Source of the DNA: an uncultured Alphaproteobacteria bacterium
GTDB taxonomy: Bacteria; Pseudomonadota; Alphaproteobacteria; RF32; CAG-239
Length of the DNA: 14,206 nt
NCBI GenBank assembly: GCA_900551585.1
Contig: URWU01000016.1
Location: forward strand, 1-14,206
Direction: 5' to 3'
Shown: positions 6,741 to 14,158 of the stretch, in pieces
Layout: each line of letters begins with the position of its first letter
How positions within the stretch are numbered: position 1 is the first letter of the stretch
Translations under genes and position numbers: made by a program
Notes under the pieces: model-generated
Database searches by the model: none
Told to the model about the DNA's origin: nothing
What the model saw: only the letters and a program-made list of their open reading frames with translations

Positions 6741-6767
6741 TTGCAAAAAAAAAAAAACGTTTATCAT
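6741..6767 (+). promoter_or_regulatory. Candidate promoter of the secreted protein, containing a 13-A homopolymer
   Basis: TTGCAA (6741-6746) resembles a -35 box and TATCAT (6762-6767) a -10 box, with a 15-bp spacer that is mostly a run of 13 A (6745-6757). Fifteen is shorter than the optimal 17, so gain of two A would restore normal spacing. The predicted start would be near 6774, leaving about a 38-nt leader with an AGAGGTG ribosome site before the ATG at 6812. The boxes are read by eye and unproven. Confidence 0.4.
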
Positions 6768-6811
6768 TAATTCTATAGGCTTTAGTTCTAATTATTAGTG
6801 AGAGGTGTACC

Positions 6812-8551
6812 ATGTCTAATTATAAAAAAGCCCTGATTGGGGCTGTTTCTGTCATACTTGTTTCTACTAATTCTTATGCCGGAGAAATTGGACATGTCCC
6901 GATTTCAGCTAATCACATACTAACTTATGACACACACATCGTTGAACTAAAGCCTATTGCTTCTCCCGGTTATCAGGTCGCCGGCTTAAAATTCCTGCCT
7001 GAAATCACGGACAGCGAGGTGAGCTGGAGCGGTAACAGCATTTCTAATTCCGCTAACAAAGGCAATAACTGCGGCGGATATACCTTAACAAGCTGCCCGG
7101 CAAACGGAACTTGTTCTTCATGTCCCTTTGACCGCAGATATAAAAGACTTATCAGCTGCGCTAACGGCTACACAAAGACCGAAACAGGCTGCAAGGCAAG
7201 CTCATGTTCTGCTATCGGCTATGAAGCAAGTATTCCTGCCAATAAAATCTGCACCAAAATCAGCGACAGCGGTCTGACCTGCTACAAAGACTGCAAACCT
7301 GTCTCTTGTTCGGGCTATACTTTGAATTGCGACACTTTTAACGTTGCCAATTCTGCAAGCAAAGCAGCTTGTCCGGATTGCGAAAGCGCCAATGCCAAGT
7401 GTTCGCCCAAACTTTGTAAAGTTTCTTCCTGCATGAGCGGCTACAAAATCGCTGACAACGGCACAACCTGCGTGGCGCTTGACGATAACTGTCCGACAAA
7501 TTATTACAAAACCTGCGAGACATCTGTTATCGGGGATCCCGTCTATACCGAAGCCAAAACCCCATGCTATCAGTGCAAACCCAAAATTACTCTTTCTGAT
7601 TGCAGCGCTTTGAAACAAGCTGTTGAAAATGCCGGCACCGGCGGAACAATAACAATGGATGCAGATGTTACTTGCGCAGATACAACTATAACTCTCGGAG
7701 AAAAACAAATTTTAGACGGGAAGAACCATACCCTCACTTTTGTGCTTGATAATCTAAACGAGGGATTAATATTAGCCTCTAGAAGCTCATTAAAAAACTT
7801 AAACATGACATTAGAAGTTCCTAATAATTCCAGCGGTTCATACCCAAATAAAAAGCTGATAAAAATCCCTAGGGGAAATATAGAAAATACAATTGAAAAT
7901 GTTAATTTCGTTTTAGATAACCAGCCGGATAAGGGATCTTTTGCCATGATTGCCCATTATTCTGGGAAAGGATACGGCGGCCCGTTAAATTTAAAAGGGA
8001 ATATCAGTTTTAAAAGAAAAAAGACAACCTGCGGTACGGATTATAACTATCTTGTGACAAGTGATTACTATGATTATGACGTGAATAAGAGCGTTGAAGG
8101 AGATATTGTCAATATCACGGACGCAATTTTAAATGCCAAAATATGTACCGGCGACGTCATTGAAAACGTGTCTCTCAATATTATAGACTCAACTATAACC
8201 GCAGAAACAAACGGTTTTGACTCTTCTGCGTTCGGTGGTGTTTATGATTTCAGAATGCGAGGGAACAGCAGCGCTACAATAACGACATACGGCGGCCAAA
8301 GTAAAGGTTTTTGGTTTACATGGAGAAGTAGTTGTCCAAATGGCGGATGCGGTCAAGAATTTTATATGACAGACAATAGCTCCGCAACAATTATAACCAA
8401 CGGAGCAGGCCACAGCATCTCGACAGCGGCCAGAGAACCACTCTATCTGAAAGGTTCTTCCCGCCTAAATATCAAGACATCAAATACAGAGCCTATTGAT
8501 AGCTTTCTTAGTATTATCAAACAAGGAGGAACCCTTAATATATCTAAATAG
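6812..8551 (+). CDS. Secreted cysteine-rich / beta-helix surface-type protein, unknown function
   Basis: A 579-residue exported protein. Residues 1-23 form a signal peptide (Lys5-Lys6, hydrophobic core, cleavage likely after SYA). Residues 87-264 hold 23 cysteines in five repeats of the form C-x(1-3)-G-Y-...-C (starting at C87, C116, C132, C166, C207) plus CxxC pairs, which suggests a disulfide-rich stalk or adhesin-like module. From ~264 the sequence changes to short beta strands with Asn turns (GGTITMDADVTCADTTITLG), as in right-handed parallel beta-helices. Late coils repeat NSSATI at 485-490 and 522-527, with a looser third copy at 548-554. There is no autotransporter barrel, sortase-type motif or C-terminal membrane helix, so it may be released or bound through partners. 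The second half looks more AT-rich than the first, hinting at a mosaic origin. AGAGGTG lies 5 nt before the ATG. It stands alone between repeats and a strong terminator. It is not a recognised family. Confidence 0.85.
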   Translation: MSNYKKALIGAVSVILVSTNSYAGEIGHVPISANHILTYDTHIVELKPIASPGYQVAGLKFLPEITDSEVSWSGNSISNSANKGNNCGGYTLTSCPANGTCSSCPFDRRYKRLISCANGYTKTETGCKASSCSAIGYEASIPANKICTKISDSGLTCYKDCKPVSCSGYTLNCDTFNVANSASKAACPDCESANAKCSPKLCKVSSCMSGYKIADNGTTCVALDDNCPTNYYKTCETSVIGDPVYTEAKTPCYQCKPKITLSDCSALKQAVENAGTGGTITMDADVTCADTTITLGEKQILDGKNHTLTFVLDNLNEGLILASRSSLKNLNMTLEVPNNSSGSYPNKKLIKIPRGNIENTIENVNFVLDNQPDKGSFAMIAHYSGKGYGGPLNLKGNISFKRKKTTCGTDYNYLVTSDYYDYDVNKSVEGDIVNITDAILNAKICTGDVIENVSLNIIDSTITAETNGFDSSAFGGVYDFRMRGNSSATITTYGGQSKGFWFTWRSSCPNGGCGQEFYMTDNSSATIITNGAGHSISTAAREPLYLKGSSRLNIKTSNTEPIDSFLSIIKQGGTLNISK

Positions 8552-8576
8552 ATAAATAGCTAAACATAAAACCTAA

Positions 8577-8605
8577 AAAAAGCCCCTCAGAATGAGGGGC
8601 TTTTT
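8577..8605. terminator. Bidirectional rho-independent terminator between convergent genes
   Basis: A perfect 13-bp stem (AAAAAGCCCCTCA 8577-8589 with 8593-8605) surrounds a GAA loop, with A-run and T-run flanks. It lies 25 bp after the secreted-protein TAG and one base from the TGA (8607-8609) of the opposing small gene, so it serves both. Confidence 0.95.
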
Positions 8606-8606
8606 A

Positions 8607-9035
8607 TCAGAAGTTTTCTTTGGCAAATTGGAATTTATCCTGACCATTAATGGTTTTTATTTTGTCATTGGCCAAAATGGTCGGCAGTTCCATACTGCGG
8701 AAGACACTGCGCTCATCGGCATTTTTTACAAAAGCGGTTATATTGCCGCTGGCTGCTTCCAGCAGACGCTTAGAAGCAACTTTCCAAAGATAGGCAATTT
8801 CATCTTCCTTTAGATTACAATTACCGGCTTCCAGCCCCATATCAATCATTTTAATTCCGCAAGGGGTGTGGTCAATCATCACCGCGCCCTCATGTTCGCT
8901 GACATAGGCAAAAGCTTTTTGTTTGTTTTCTTTGGTCGGCAAAAAACTCACGCTGTACAGCACCAGAGAATCCGGTTTGGTGCTCACATCCCAGTTTTTG
9001 GCAACATCTAACGCCGTATCATAAAAATCGTCCAT
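8607..9035 (-). CDS. Small conserved-looking protein of unknown function, co-transcribed with clpB
   Basis: A 142-residue soluble protein with no signal peptide, membrane helix or motif that I recognise. It has a mixed alpha/beta pattern, with strands around SLVLYSVSFLP and EGAVMIDHTP and helices around IAYLWKVASKRLLEAA, and two cysteines in the first half (TPCGIK, GNCNLK). The stop is TGA. It starts 12 bp after the clpB TAA with a weak purine-rich ribosome site (AGAGAAG), and no promoter fits in the gap. It is therefore almost surely the second gene of the clpB transcript and would be heat-induced with it. A terminator follows at once. It could be a chaperone-related accessory protein or just a passenger; sequence alone does not decide. 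Confidence 0.75.
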   Translation of the reverse strand: MDDFYDTALDVAKNWDVSTKPDSLVLYSVSFLPTKENKQKAFAYVSEHEGAVMIDHTPCGIKMIDMGLEAGNCNLKEDEIAYLWKVASKRLLEAASGNITAFVKNADERSVFRSMELPTILANDKIKTINGQDKFQFAKENF

Positions 9036-9047
9036 TATCTTCTCTTC

Positions 9048-11633
9048 TTACTTCTTCTTTTTCACAATATCCAAAGCGCCGCCGGAGACGATAATTTCCG
9101 CAGTATCTCCCTCTCCGATGTCGCCATTCAAAATTTTCATCGCTAATTTATTCTCAATTTGATTTTTTAGCAATCTTTTTAATGGTCTTGCACCGTAAAC
9201 AGGATCATAACCGTTGTTCACAATCCAGATGAACGCCGTATCATTGACATGCAGCTTGATTTTTTTATCAGCCAGACGTTTTTCAATATTATTAATCTGC
9301 AGCTGGGCAATATCTTTAATGTTGCTTTTATCAAGCTTATGGAAAATCGTGATTTCATCAATACGATTGATAAACTCGGGCCGGAAAGAGGCTTTGACAA
9401 TATCCATCACTTTTTCTCTGACCTTTTTGGCATCATCGGCACCGGTTGCATTCGACAGAATATCCGAGCCCAGATTTGAGGTCATAATAATCATGGTGTT
9501 TTTGAAATCGACCGTGCGGCCTTTGCCGTCAGTCAGGCGTCCGTCATCTAAAACCTGCAGCAAAACGTTGAAAATGTCGGGATGGGCTTTTTCCACCTCA
9601 TCAAACAAAATTACCTGGTACGGGCGACGACGAACCGCTTCGGTCAAAGCGCCGCCCTCTTCATAACCGACATACCCCGGAGGCGAGCCGATTAATCTGG
9701 AGACAGCATGTTTTTCCATATACTCGGACATATCAATCCGCAGCAGGGCACTCTCGTCATTAAACAAAAACTCGGCCAGAGCCTTGCTCAGCTCGGTCTT
9801 ACCGACGCCTGTCGGCCCCAAGAACAGAAAAGAACCAATCGGCTGTTTGGAATCGGAGATACCGGCGCGTGAACGGCGGACGGCATTGGCGACTGCGGCA
9901 ATGGCATCTTTCTGGCCGATGACGCGCTTGCCCAAAAACTCTTCCATCTTAATCAGTTTTTCTTTTTCGCCCTCAAGCATTTTATCAACCGGAATACCGG
10001 TCCATTTGGAAACGACATTGGCAATTTCATTTTCGGTGACAACCTCGCTGAAACTGTTTTTGCGGTTTTTAGAAGCTTCTTCGGCGGTTTTAATCTTGCG
10101 CTCCAGCTCCGGAATAATACTGTATTGCAGCTCACCGGCACGTTCGAAGCGGCCATCGCGTTTGGCGATTTCTACTTCAATTTTGGCTTTGTCGAGTTTG
10201 TCTTTGATATCGGTTAAATCCGCCAGCCCCTGTTTTTCCTCATGCCACTTTTCTTCCATGCTTTTGGCTTTGGCTTCCAGACCGGAAATTTCATAGCCGA
10301 TTAATTCCAGACGCTCTTTTGATTTGCTGTCATTTTCTTTTTTCAGCGCTTCGCGTTCGATTTTCAACTGTAAAATCCGGCGGTCAAGTTCATCAAGCTC
10401 TTCAGGTTTGGAATCAATCGCCATACGCAGCGAACTGGCCGCTTCATCCATCAAATCAATCGCCTTGTCAGGCAGGAACCGGTCGCTGATGTAGCGATTT
10501 GACAAAGTGGCTGCCGAAATCAGCGCTCCGTCAGAAATTCTGACACCGTGGTGCAACTCAAATTTTTCCTTAATACCGCGGAGAATCGAGATTGTTTCTT
10601 CAACCGTCGGTTCAGAAACGTAAACGGCCTGAAAACGGCGCGCCAATGCAGCGTCTTTTTCGACATATTTTTTATATTCTGATAAAGTCGTGGCACCCAG
10701 ACAATGCAGCTCGCCGCGGGCCAAAGCCGGCTTTAAGAGGTTAGATGCATCCATTGAGCCCTCGGAAGCGCCGGCGCCGACCAGCGTATGCATTTCATCA
10801 ATAAACAGAATGATGTTGCCCTCGCTGGCTTCAACATCTTTCAAAACCGCTTTCAAGCGTTCTTCAAATTCGCCGCGAAATTTTGCACCGGCAATCAAAG
10901 CGCCTAAATCCAGCGCCAATAATCTTTTGCCGTGCAGGCTCTCGGGAACATCATTGTTGACAATACGCATGGCCAAGCCTTCAACGATGGCCGTTTTACC
11001 GACGCCGGGCTCACCGATTAAAACCGGATTATTTTTGGTACGGCGCGACAAAACCTGAATGGTGCGGCGGATTTCATGTTCACGGCCGACCACAGGGTCG
11101 AGCTTGCCTTCTTTGGCTTTGCCGGTAATGTCAATGGTATATTTTTTCAGAGCCTCAAAATTATCTTCGGAATCTTCACTGTCGGCAACACGGCCTTTGC
11201 GATATTCATTAATCGCCTGATTTAATTTTGCCGCATTAACACCGGCATTGCGCAATATTTCATAAGCTTTAATACCGTCAGTCATGGCCAGCGCCTGCAA
11301 AATGCGCTCGACCGTCACAAACTTGTCTCCGGCTTTGTCAGCCAGTTTCTCGGCTTCCATCATCACACGGGTAAAATCCTGATTCATCAGGCTCTGCACC
11401 GATGCTCCCTCAACAGCCGGAACTTTGGCCAAGGCTTCTTCCACCTGATTGCGGATTGTTGTCAGCGAACCGCCGGATTTTAGAATCAAATCCATGACCT
11501 GAGAATCTTTCATATCAATCAGGCCTTTGAGCAAATGTTCCGGAGAAATATACTGGTGTTTTGATTTGACCGCCATATTTATGACGTCTTGAATCAAATC
11601 TTTTGACTTGCTGGTTAATTTTTCAAAATCCAT
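9048..11633 (-). CDS. clpB: ATP-dependent disaggregase ClpB (Hsp100)
   Basis: Cytosolic AAA+ hexamer that pulls polypeptides out of aggregates together with DnaK. At 861 residues it is full length. Order: Clp N-domain (1-~145); AAA-1 with Walker A GEPGVGKT (207-214), Walker B LFIDE (276-280) and Arg pair R332-R333; long coiled-coil M domain (~400-530), which separates ClpB from ClpA; AAA-2 with Walker A GPTGVGKT (606-613), pore loop GYVG (653-656), Walker B ILFDE (675-679) and sensor-2 GARPLKR (814-820). No IGF/IGL-type ClpP-docking loop is apparent, as expected. The AAA-1 pore loop reads GAKFRG (249-254), with Phe where Tyr is usual. The ATG at 11631-11633 has an AGGGG ribosome site. It follows the HAD gene by 77 bp, where its own heat-shock-type promoter lies. 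Confidence 0.99.
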   Translation of the reverse strand: MDFEKLTSKSKDLIQDVINMAVKSKHQYISPEHLLKGLIDMKDSQVMDLILKSGGSLTTIRNQVEEALAKVPAVEGASVQSLMNQDFTRVMMEAEKLADKAGDKFVTVERILQALAMTDGIKAYEILRNAGVNAAKLNQAINEYRKGRVADSEDSEDNFEALKKYTIDITGKAKEGKLDPVVGREHEIRRTIQVLSRRTKNNPVLIGEPGVGKTAIVEGLAMRIVNNDVPESLHGKRLLALDLGALIAGAKFRGEFEERLKAVLKDVEASEGNIILFIDEMHTLVGAGASEGSMDASNLLKPALARGELHCLGATTLSEYKKYVEKDAALARRFQAVYVSEPTVEETISILRGIKEKFELHHGVRISDGALISAATLSNRYISDRFLPDKAIDLMDEAASSLRMAIDSKPEELDELDRRILQLKIEREALKKENDSKSKERLELIGYEISGLEAKAKSMEEKWHEEKQGLADLTDIKDKLDKAKIEVEIAKRDGRFERAGELQYSIIPELERKIKTAEEASKNRKNSFSEVVTENEIANVVSKWTGIPVDKMLEGEKEKLIKMEEFLGKRVIGQKDAIAAVANAVRRSRAGISDSKQPIGSFLFLGPTGVGKTELSKALAEFLFNDESALLRIDMSEYMEKHAVSRLIGSPPGYVGYEEGGALTEAVRRRPYQVILFDEVEKAHPDIFNVLLQVLDDGRLTDGKGRTVDFKNTMIIMTSNLGSDILSNATGADDAKKVREKVMDIVKASFRPEFINRIDEITIFHKLDKSNIKDIAQLQINNIEKRLADKKIKLHVNDTAFIWIVNNGYDPVYGARPLKRLLKNQIENKLAMKILNGDIGEGDTAEIIVSGGALDIVKKKK

Positions 11634-11669
11634 CTGAAATCCCCTTTCTTTACATCTCTTTACTATAAA

Positions 11670-11699
11670 ATATAGTTTATGCCATGGGGGTAAATCAAG
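11670..11699 (-). promoter_or_regulatory. Candidate sigma-32-type promoter of clpB
   Basis: On the minus strand, CTTG (11699-11696) is followed by 19 nt and ACTATAT (11676-11670). This matches six of seven positions of CYTATNT with a spacer one base longer than at dnaK. The predicted start is near 11663, with a leader of about 30 nt. It sits in the 77-bp gap after the HAD gene stop, as a private promoter would. Confidence 0.5.
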
Positions 11700-11710
11700 A
11701 GGCGCAGCTG

Positions 11711-12355
11711 TTATTGCCTAACTTTTTTAAGCAGCCCCCGTAAATAATCTTTCAGCGTAAAATTTTCCGTAATCAGAACGGCTTCCATGCCGATACTCAG
11801 TGCTTTGGCACAGTTGAATTCGGCATCATCGACCAGAATACAGTCAGCCGGCTCCTGCCCCAGTTTTTCAGCGACCATTCGCAATCCCAAATCTGATTTT
11901 TTGGGATGAAAAATATTATTGAAATAGGTTGAAGTAATGTCATAGCAGATAAAGCCGATATTCGAGGTATTTTTGCAGAATTTGGCTTCTAATATCTTAT
12001 TGAGATGTTTGATATGATTGTTGGTGTAAATGGCCAGATTATAATATTTCTGGACTTCATAAATCAGCTCCAAGAGTTCATCATCACGGGTGATATTTTT
12101 ATAATTGAGATGAGCGACAAAACCGTCGCAGAAGGCTTCAAAGCTGACGCCGAAATCCTGACAAATTTCACGGGCAAAATTAAACAGTCCCAGCGCTTTT
12201 TTGGCCTTAGCGCGGGTCGAGGCTTCCTGATACTGTTCTTCACCGATACCAAGTGAAAATATCGTATCCTTAAATGCCTGTACGAACTCGGCATTGGGAA
12301 TCGCACTTAACGGATAGAGAACACCATCACAATCCAAGACCAAAGTTTTGCGCAT
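11711..12355 (-). CDS. HAD-superfamily hydrolase (pyrimidine 5'-nucleotidase-like)
   Basis: A 214-residue haloacid-dehalogenase-type phosphatase. Motif I is LDCDGVLYP (nucleophile D8, acid/base D10), motif II YTNN (T111), motif III the Lys at 152/153 in HPKKSDLG, and motif IV VDDAEFN (D176-D177). The DGVLYP form and the helical cap after motif I resemble the SDT1/pyrimidine 5'-nucleotidase group, so a nucleoside monophosphate or similar small phosphate ester is a reasonable guess, not a proof. The start is supported by AGGAG about 8 nt upstream. It overlaps the 3' end of the metallophosphoesterase gene by 29 bp, so the two are co-translated. Its TAA (11711-11713) precedes the clpB promoter, and no terminator separates it from clpB, so read-through into clpB is plausible. 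Confidence 0.88.
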   Translation of the reverse strand: MRKTLVLDCDGVLYPLSAIPNAEFVQAFKDTIFSLGIGEEQYQEASTRAKAKKALGLFNFAREICQDFGVSFEAFCDGFVAHLNYKNITRDDELLELIYEVQKYYNLAIYTNNHIKHLNKILEAKFCKNTSNIGFICYDITSTYFNNIFHPKKSDLGLRMVAEKLGQEPADCILVDDAEFNCAKALSIGMEAVLITENFTLKDYLRGLLKKVRQ

Positions 12356-13562
12356 TCAAAAGCTCCTGATAGGTTTCGTCTTTTTCCAATTTTTTATCTC
12401 TGACCGGCTCCGGTCTGACAGCCTTTATATAAATATCGGTAATTTCGGACGGAGCGAACAAACGCATCGGAGGTCCCCAATAACCGGCACCGCGGGAAAC
12501 ATAAATATTGACATCATTCACCTTGTAAGCTCCGGCCAAAAGTTTGTTGGCTTTTTTGGCAAGCAGGTGGAACGGGAAAATCTGGCCGCCGTGGGTGTGG
12601 CCGGCCAAAACCAAGTCAAAAGCAATTTTTGTTACATATTCGGCCATTTCCGGACTGTGAGACAGCAGAATCCGATAATCTTCCGGCTCAGCCCCTTTAG
12701 TGGCTTTTTCAAAATTGACGGCCAGATAACGGCTGCTCATGGCCGTCTGCATATCAGGGATTCCTGAAATAAAAATTTTATCTTCTTCAATTCTCTTGCC
12801 GTTATTCAGCAAAACCTCAAATCCCATTGAGCGCAGTTTTTTGAGAATGAAAGACAGACCGTTATAATTTTCATGATTGCCAACCGAGAAATAAACGCCG
12901 TTTTTGGCTTTCAGGCCGCTGAGAATATCCATATAGCGGTCGAGGTGGTTGATGTGGTCGTCTACCACGTCTCCGGTCAAAGCAATGATATCGGGATTGA
13001 GAGCATTTGTTTCGTCAACAACCTGCTGCAAATGCGCGGCCGAAGTCGTACGATTAATATGCAAGTCGGACAGCTGGACGATATGCAAATCTTTTTGCAG
13101 GCGCTCGGAAGTGAATTCTACTTTTTTGATTTCGGGAACTTTTGTCCCCTCGCGGACGGCGTAAACAGAAGTTGCCAGCGCGACAACAACAATAACCAGA
13201 TTGGCATAGCCGAGGCTGCTGAGATTTTTGGGATTGAGCCCCCACCCAGCAGAATCAAACAGCTTGGCCAGCCCGTAAACCAGATACCAGGCAAAATCGC
13301 GCAGTATCAGCATGATGAACAAAATGAACATCAGGCCGAACAGAAAATATCCGGCATAGGAAACAATATTAAACAGGAGGCCGTTAAGATAATTGTGACT
13401 GCGAATCCAACCGACCAGCAAAGGTGCAGACCACCCCAGCAGGACGAGAGCCGAAATAATGACTTTTGTCAGCAGGCTGAAATCATTATAACCGACAAGC
13501 GTTTTAATCGTGATGGCCGAGCAGGCGACTACGACCACTATTGCTGCAATAATAAAATACAC
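12327..13562 (-). CDS. Membrane-anchored calcineurin-like metallophosphoesterase (YaeI/YkuE type)
   Basis: A two-metal phosphoesterase tethered to the inner membrane. The N-terminal ~138 residues contain about four hydrophobic helices (roughly 3-24, 33-55, 68-90, 118-137). The catalytic domain then has every family motif: SDLH (D168, H170), TGDVVDD (D200), GNHE (N231-H232), SHSP (H304) and GHTHGGQ (H324, H326), numbered from the TTG frame start. The layout fits YkuE/YaeI-like enzymes acting at the membrane, possibly on lipid-linked phosphates; the substrate is unknown. I place the start at GTG 13562, because the only good ribosome site, AGGAG, sits 6 nt before it but directly abuts the TTG at 13568 that would otherwise begin the frame. 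That gives 411 residues. It lies about 26 bp after the DUF4167 stop and overlaps the HAD gene. Confidence 0.9.
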   Translation of the reverse strand: MYFIIAAIVVVVACSAITIKTLVGYNDFSLLTKVIISALVLLGWSAPLLVGWIRSHNYLNGLLFNIVSYAGYFLFGLMFILFIMLILRDFAWYLVYGLAKLFDSAGWGLNPKNLSSLGYANLVIVVVALATSVYAVREGTKVPEIKKVEFTSERLQKDLHIVQLSDLHINRTTSAAHLQQVVDETNALNPDIIALTGDVVDDHINHLDRYMDILSGLKAKNGVYFSVGNHENYNGLSFILKKLRSMGFEVLLNNGKRIEEDKIFISGIPDMQTAMSSRYLAVNFEKATKGAEPEDYRILLSHSPEMAEYVTKIAFDLVLAGHTHGGQIFPFHLLAKKANKLLAGAYKVNDVNIYVSRGAGYWGPPMRLFAPSEITDIYIKAVRPEPVRDKKLEKDETYQELLNAQNFGLGL

Positions 13563-13588
13563 CCGCAACTCCTAATTCTCAGGTAAGA

Positions 13589-14146
13589 CTAGACGGCAAT
13601 TTCCTCGTCTTTAACTTCTTTTTTACGCGGCATTTTGCGTGTACGGGTTTTGGCAGCCGGTTCTTTATTCAGAATGTCATTCTGAGCATCAGCAGCACTG
13701 ATTTCAATCACTTTAAATTCTTTTTTTTCAGCGACAGGCGAAATCAATTCGGCAGCAACCACATCGTCGACAATATTACCGCTTTCTTCATTATGACATA
13801 AAGGCGTATTAGAATCTTCATCTAAATTGTCGTTACTCACAGAATTATCATCGCTGTTGCCGGCGAGTTCATTTCCTTTAGGGAAGTTGACGATTTTCTG
13901 AGCGTTTTTCTTCTCATTGATTTCGGTAACGATTTTGCGATAATGCTCGGCATACTGACGGAAAACTTCCGATGTGACATAATCACCGTTAGCATGGGCT
14001 TCTTTGGCCAGCTCGTTATATTTTTTGATTAAATCCAAAGCGGTGCCGCTGATTTTTCCGGCAATGCTGATGCTGTCAAATTTATAGTTGAGTGAAAAAA
14101 TCTGATTGGAATTGTTGTTCCGATATTTGTTATTTGTTTTTTTCAT
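13589..14146 (-). CDS. DUF4167 domain protein
   Basis: A 185-residue protein. Residues ~1-80 match the DUF4167 pattern: an Asn/Lys/Arg-rich start (MKKTNNKYRNNNSNQ), a short strand region, then KISGTALDLIKKYNELAKEAHANGDYVTSEVFRQYAEHYRKIV, which corresponds to the RGTAxxIxxKYxxLAxDAxxxGDxxxAExxxQHAEHY core of this alphaproteobacterial family. Known members have an Asn/Arg-rich, RNA-binding-looking N-terminus; the function is not established. The remainder (~85-185) is acidic and low-complexity, ending in a basic RTRKMPRKKE cluster. In many alphaproteobacteria this gene lies between prmC and clpB; here two phosphatase genes intervene before clpB. The gene is complete, but its ATG (14144-14146) is only 12 bases from the adapter, so its promoter and upstream neighbour are not visible. 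Confidence 0.85.
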   Translation of the reverse strand: MKKTNNKYRNNNSNQIFSLNYKFDSISIAGKISGTALDLIKKYNELAKEAHANGDYVTSEVFRQYAEHYRKIVTEINEKKNAQKIVNFPKGNELAGNSDDNSVSNDNLDEDSNTPLCHNEESGNIVDDVVAAELISPVAEKKEFKVIEISAADAQNDILNKEPAAKTRTRKMPRKKEVKDEEIAV

Positions 14147-14158
14147 ATATGCCTACAT

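Noticed and set aside
7202..7708. 168-residue minus-strand frame opposite the cysteine-rich region
   Set aside because: It mirrors the Cys codons of the plus-strand gene, which has a signal peptide, ribosome site and terminator; it has no start signals of its own.
9214..11058. Plus-strand open frames opposite clpB, including one of 170 residues
   Set aside because: They are shadows of the full-length clpB coding sequence, with no independent evidence of coding.
12873..13586. 237-residue plus-strand frame opposite the metallophosphoesterase
   Set aside because: The minus strand carries all metallophosphoesterase motifs in one frame; the plus-strand product is Gln/Asn/Ile-rich shadow sequence.
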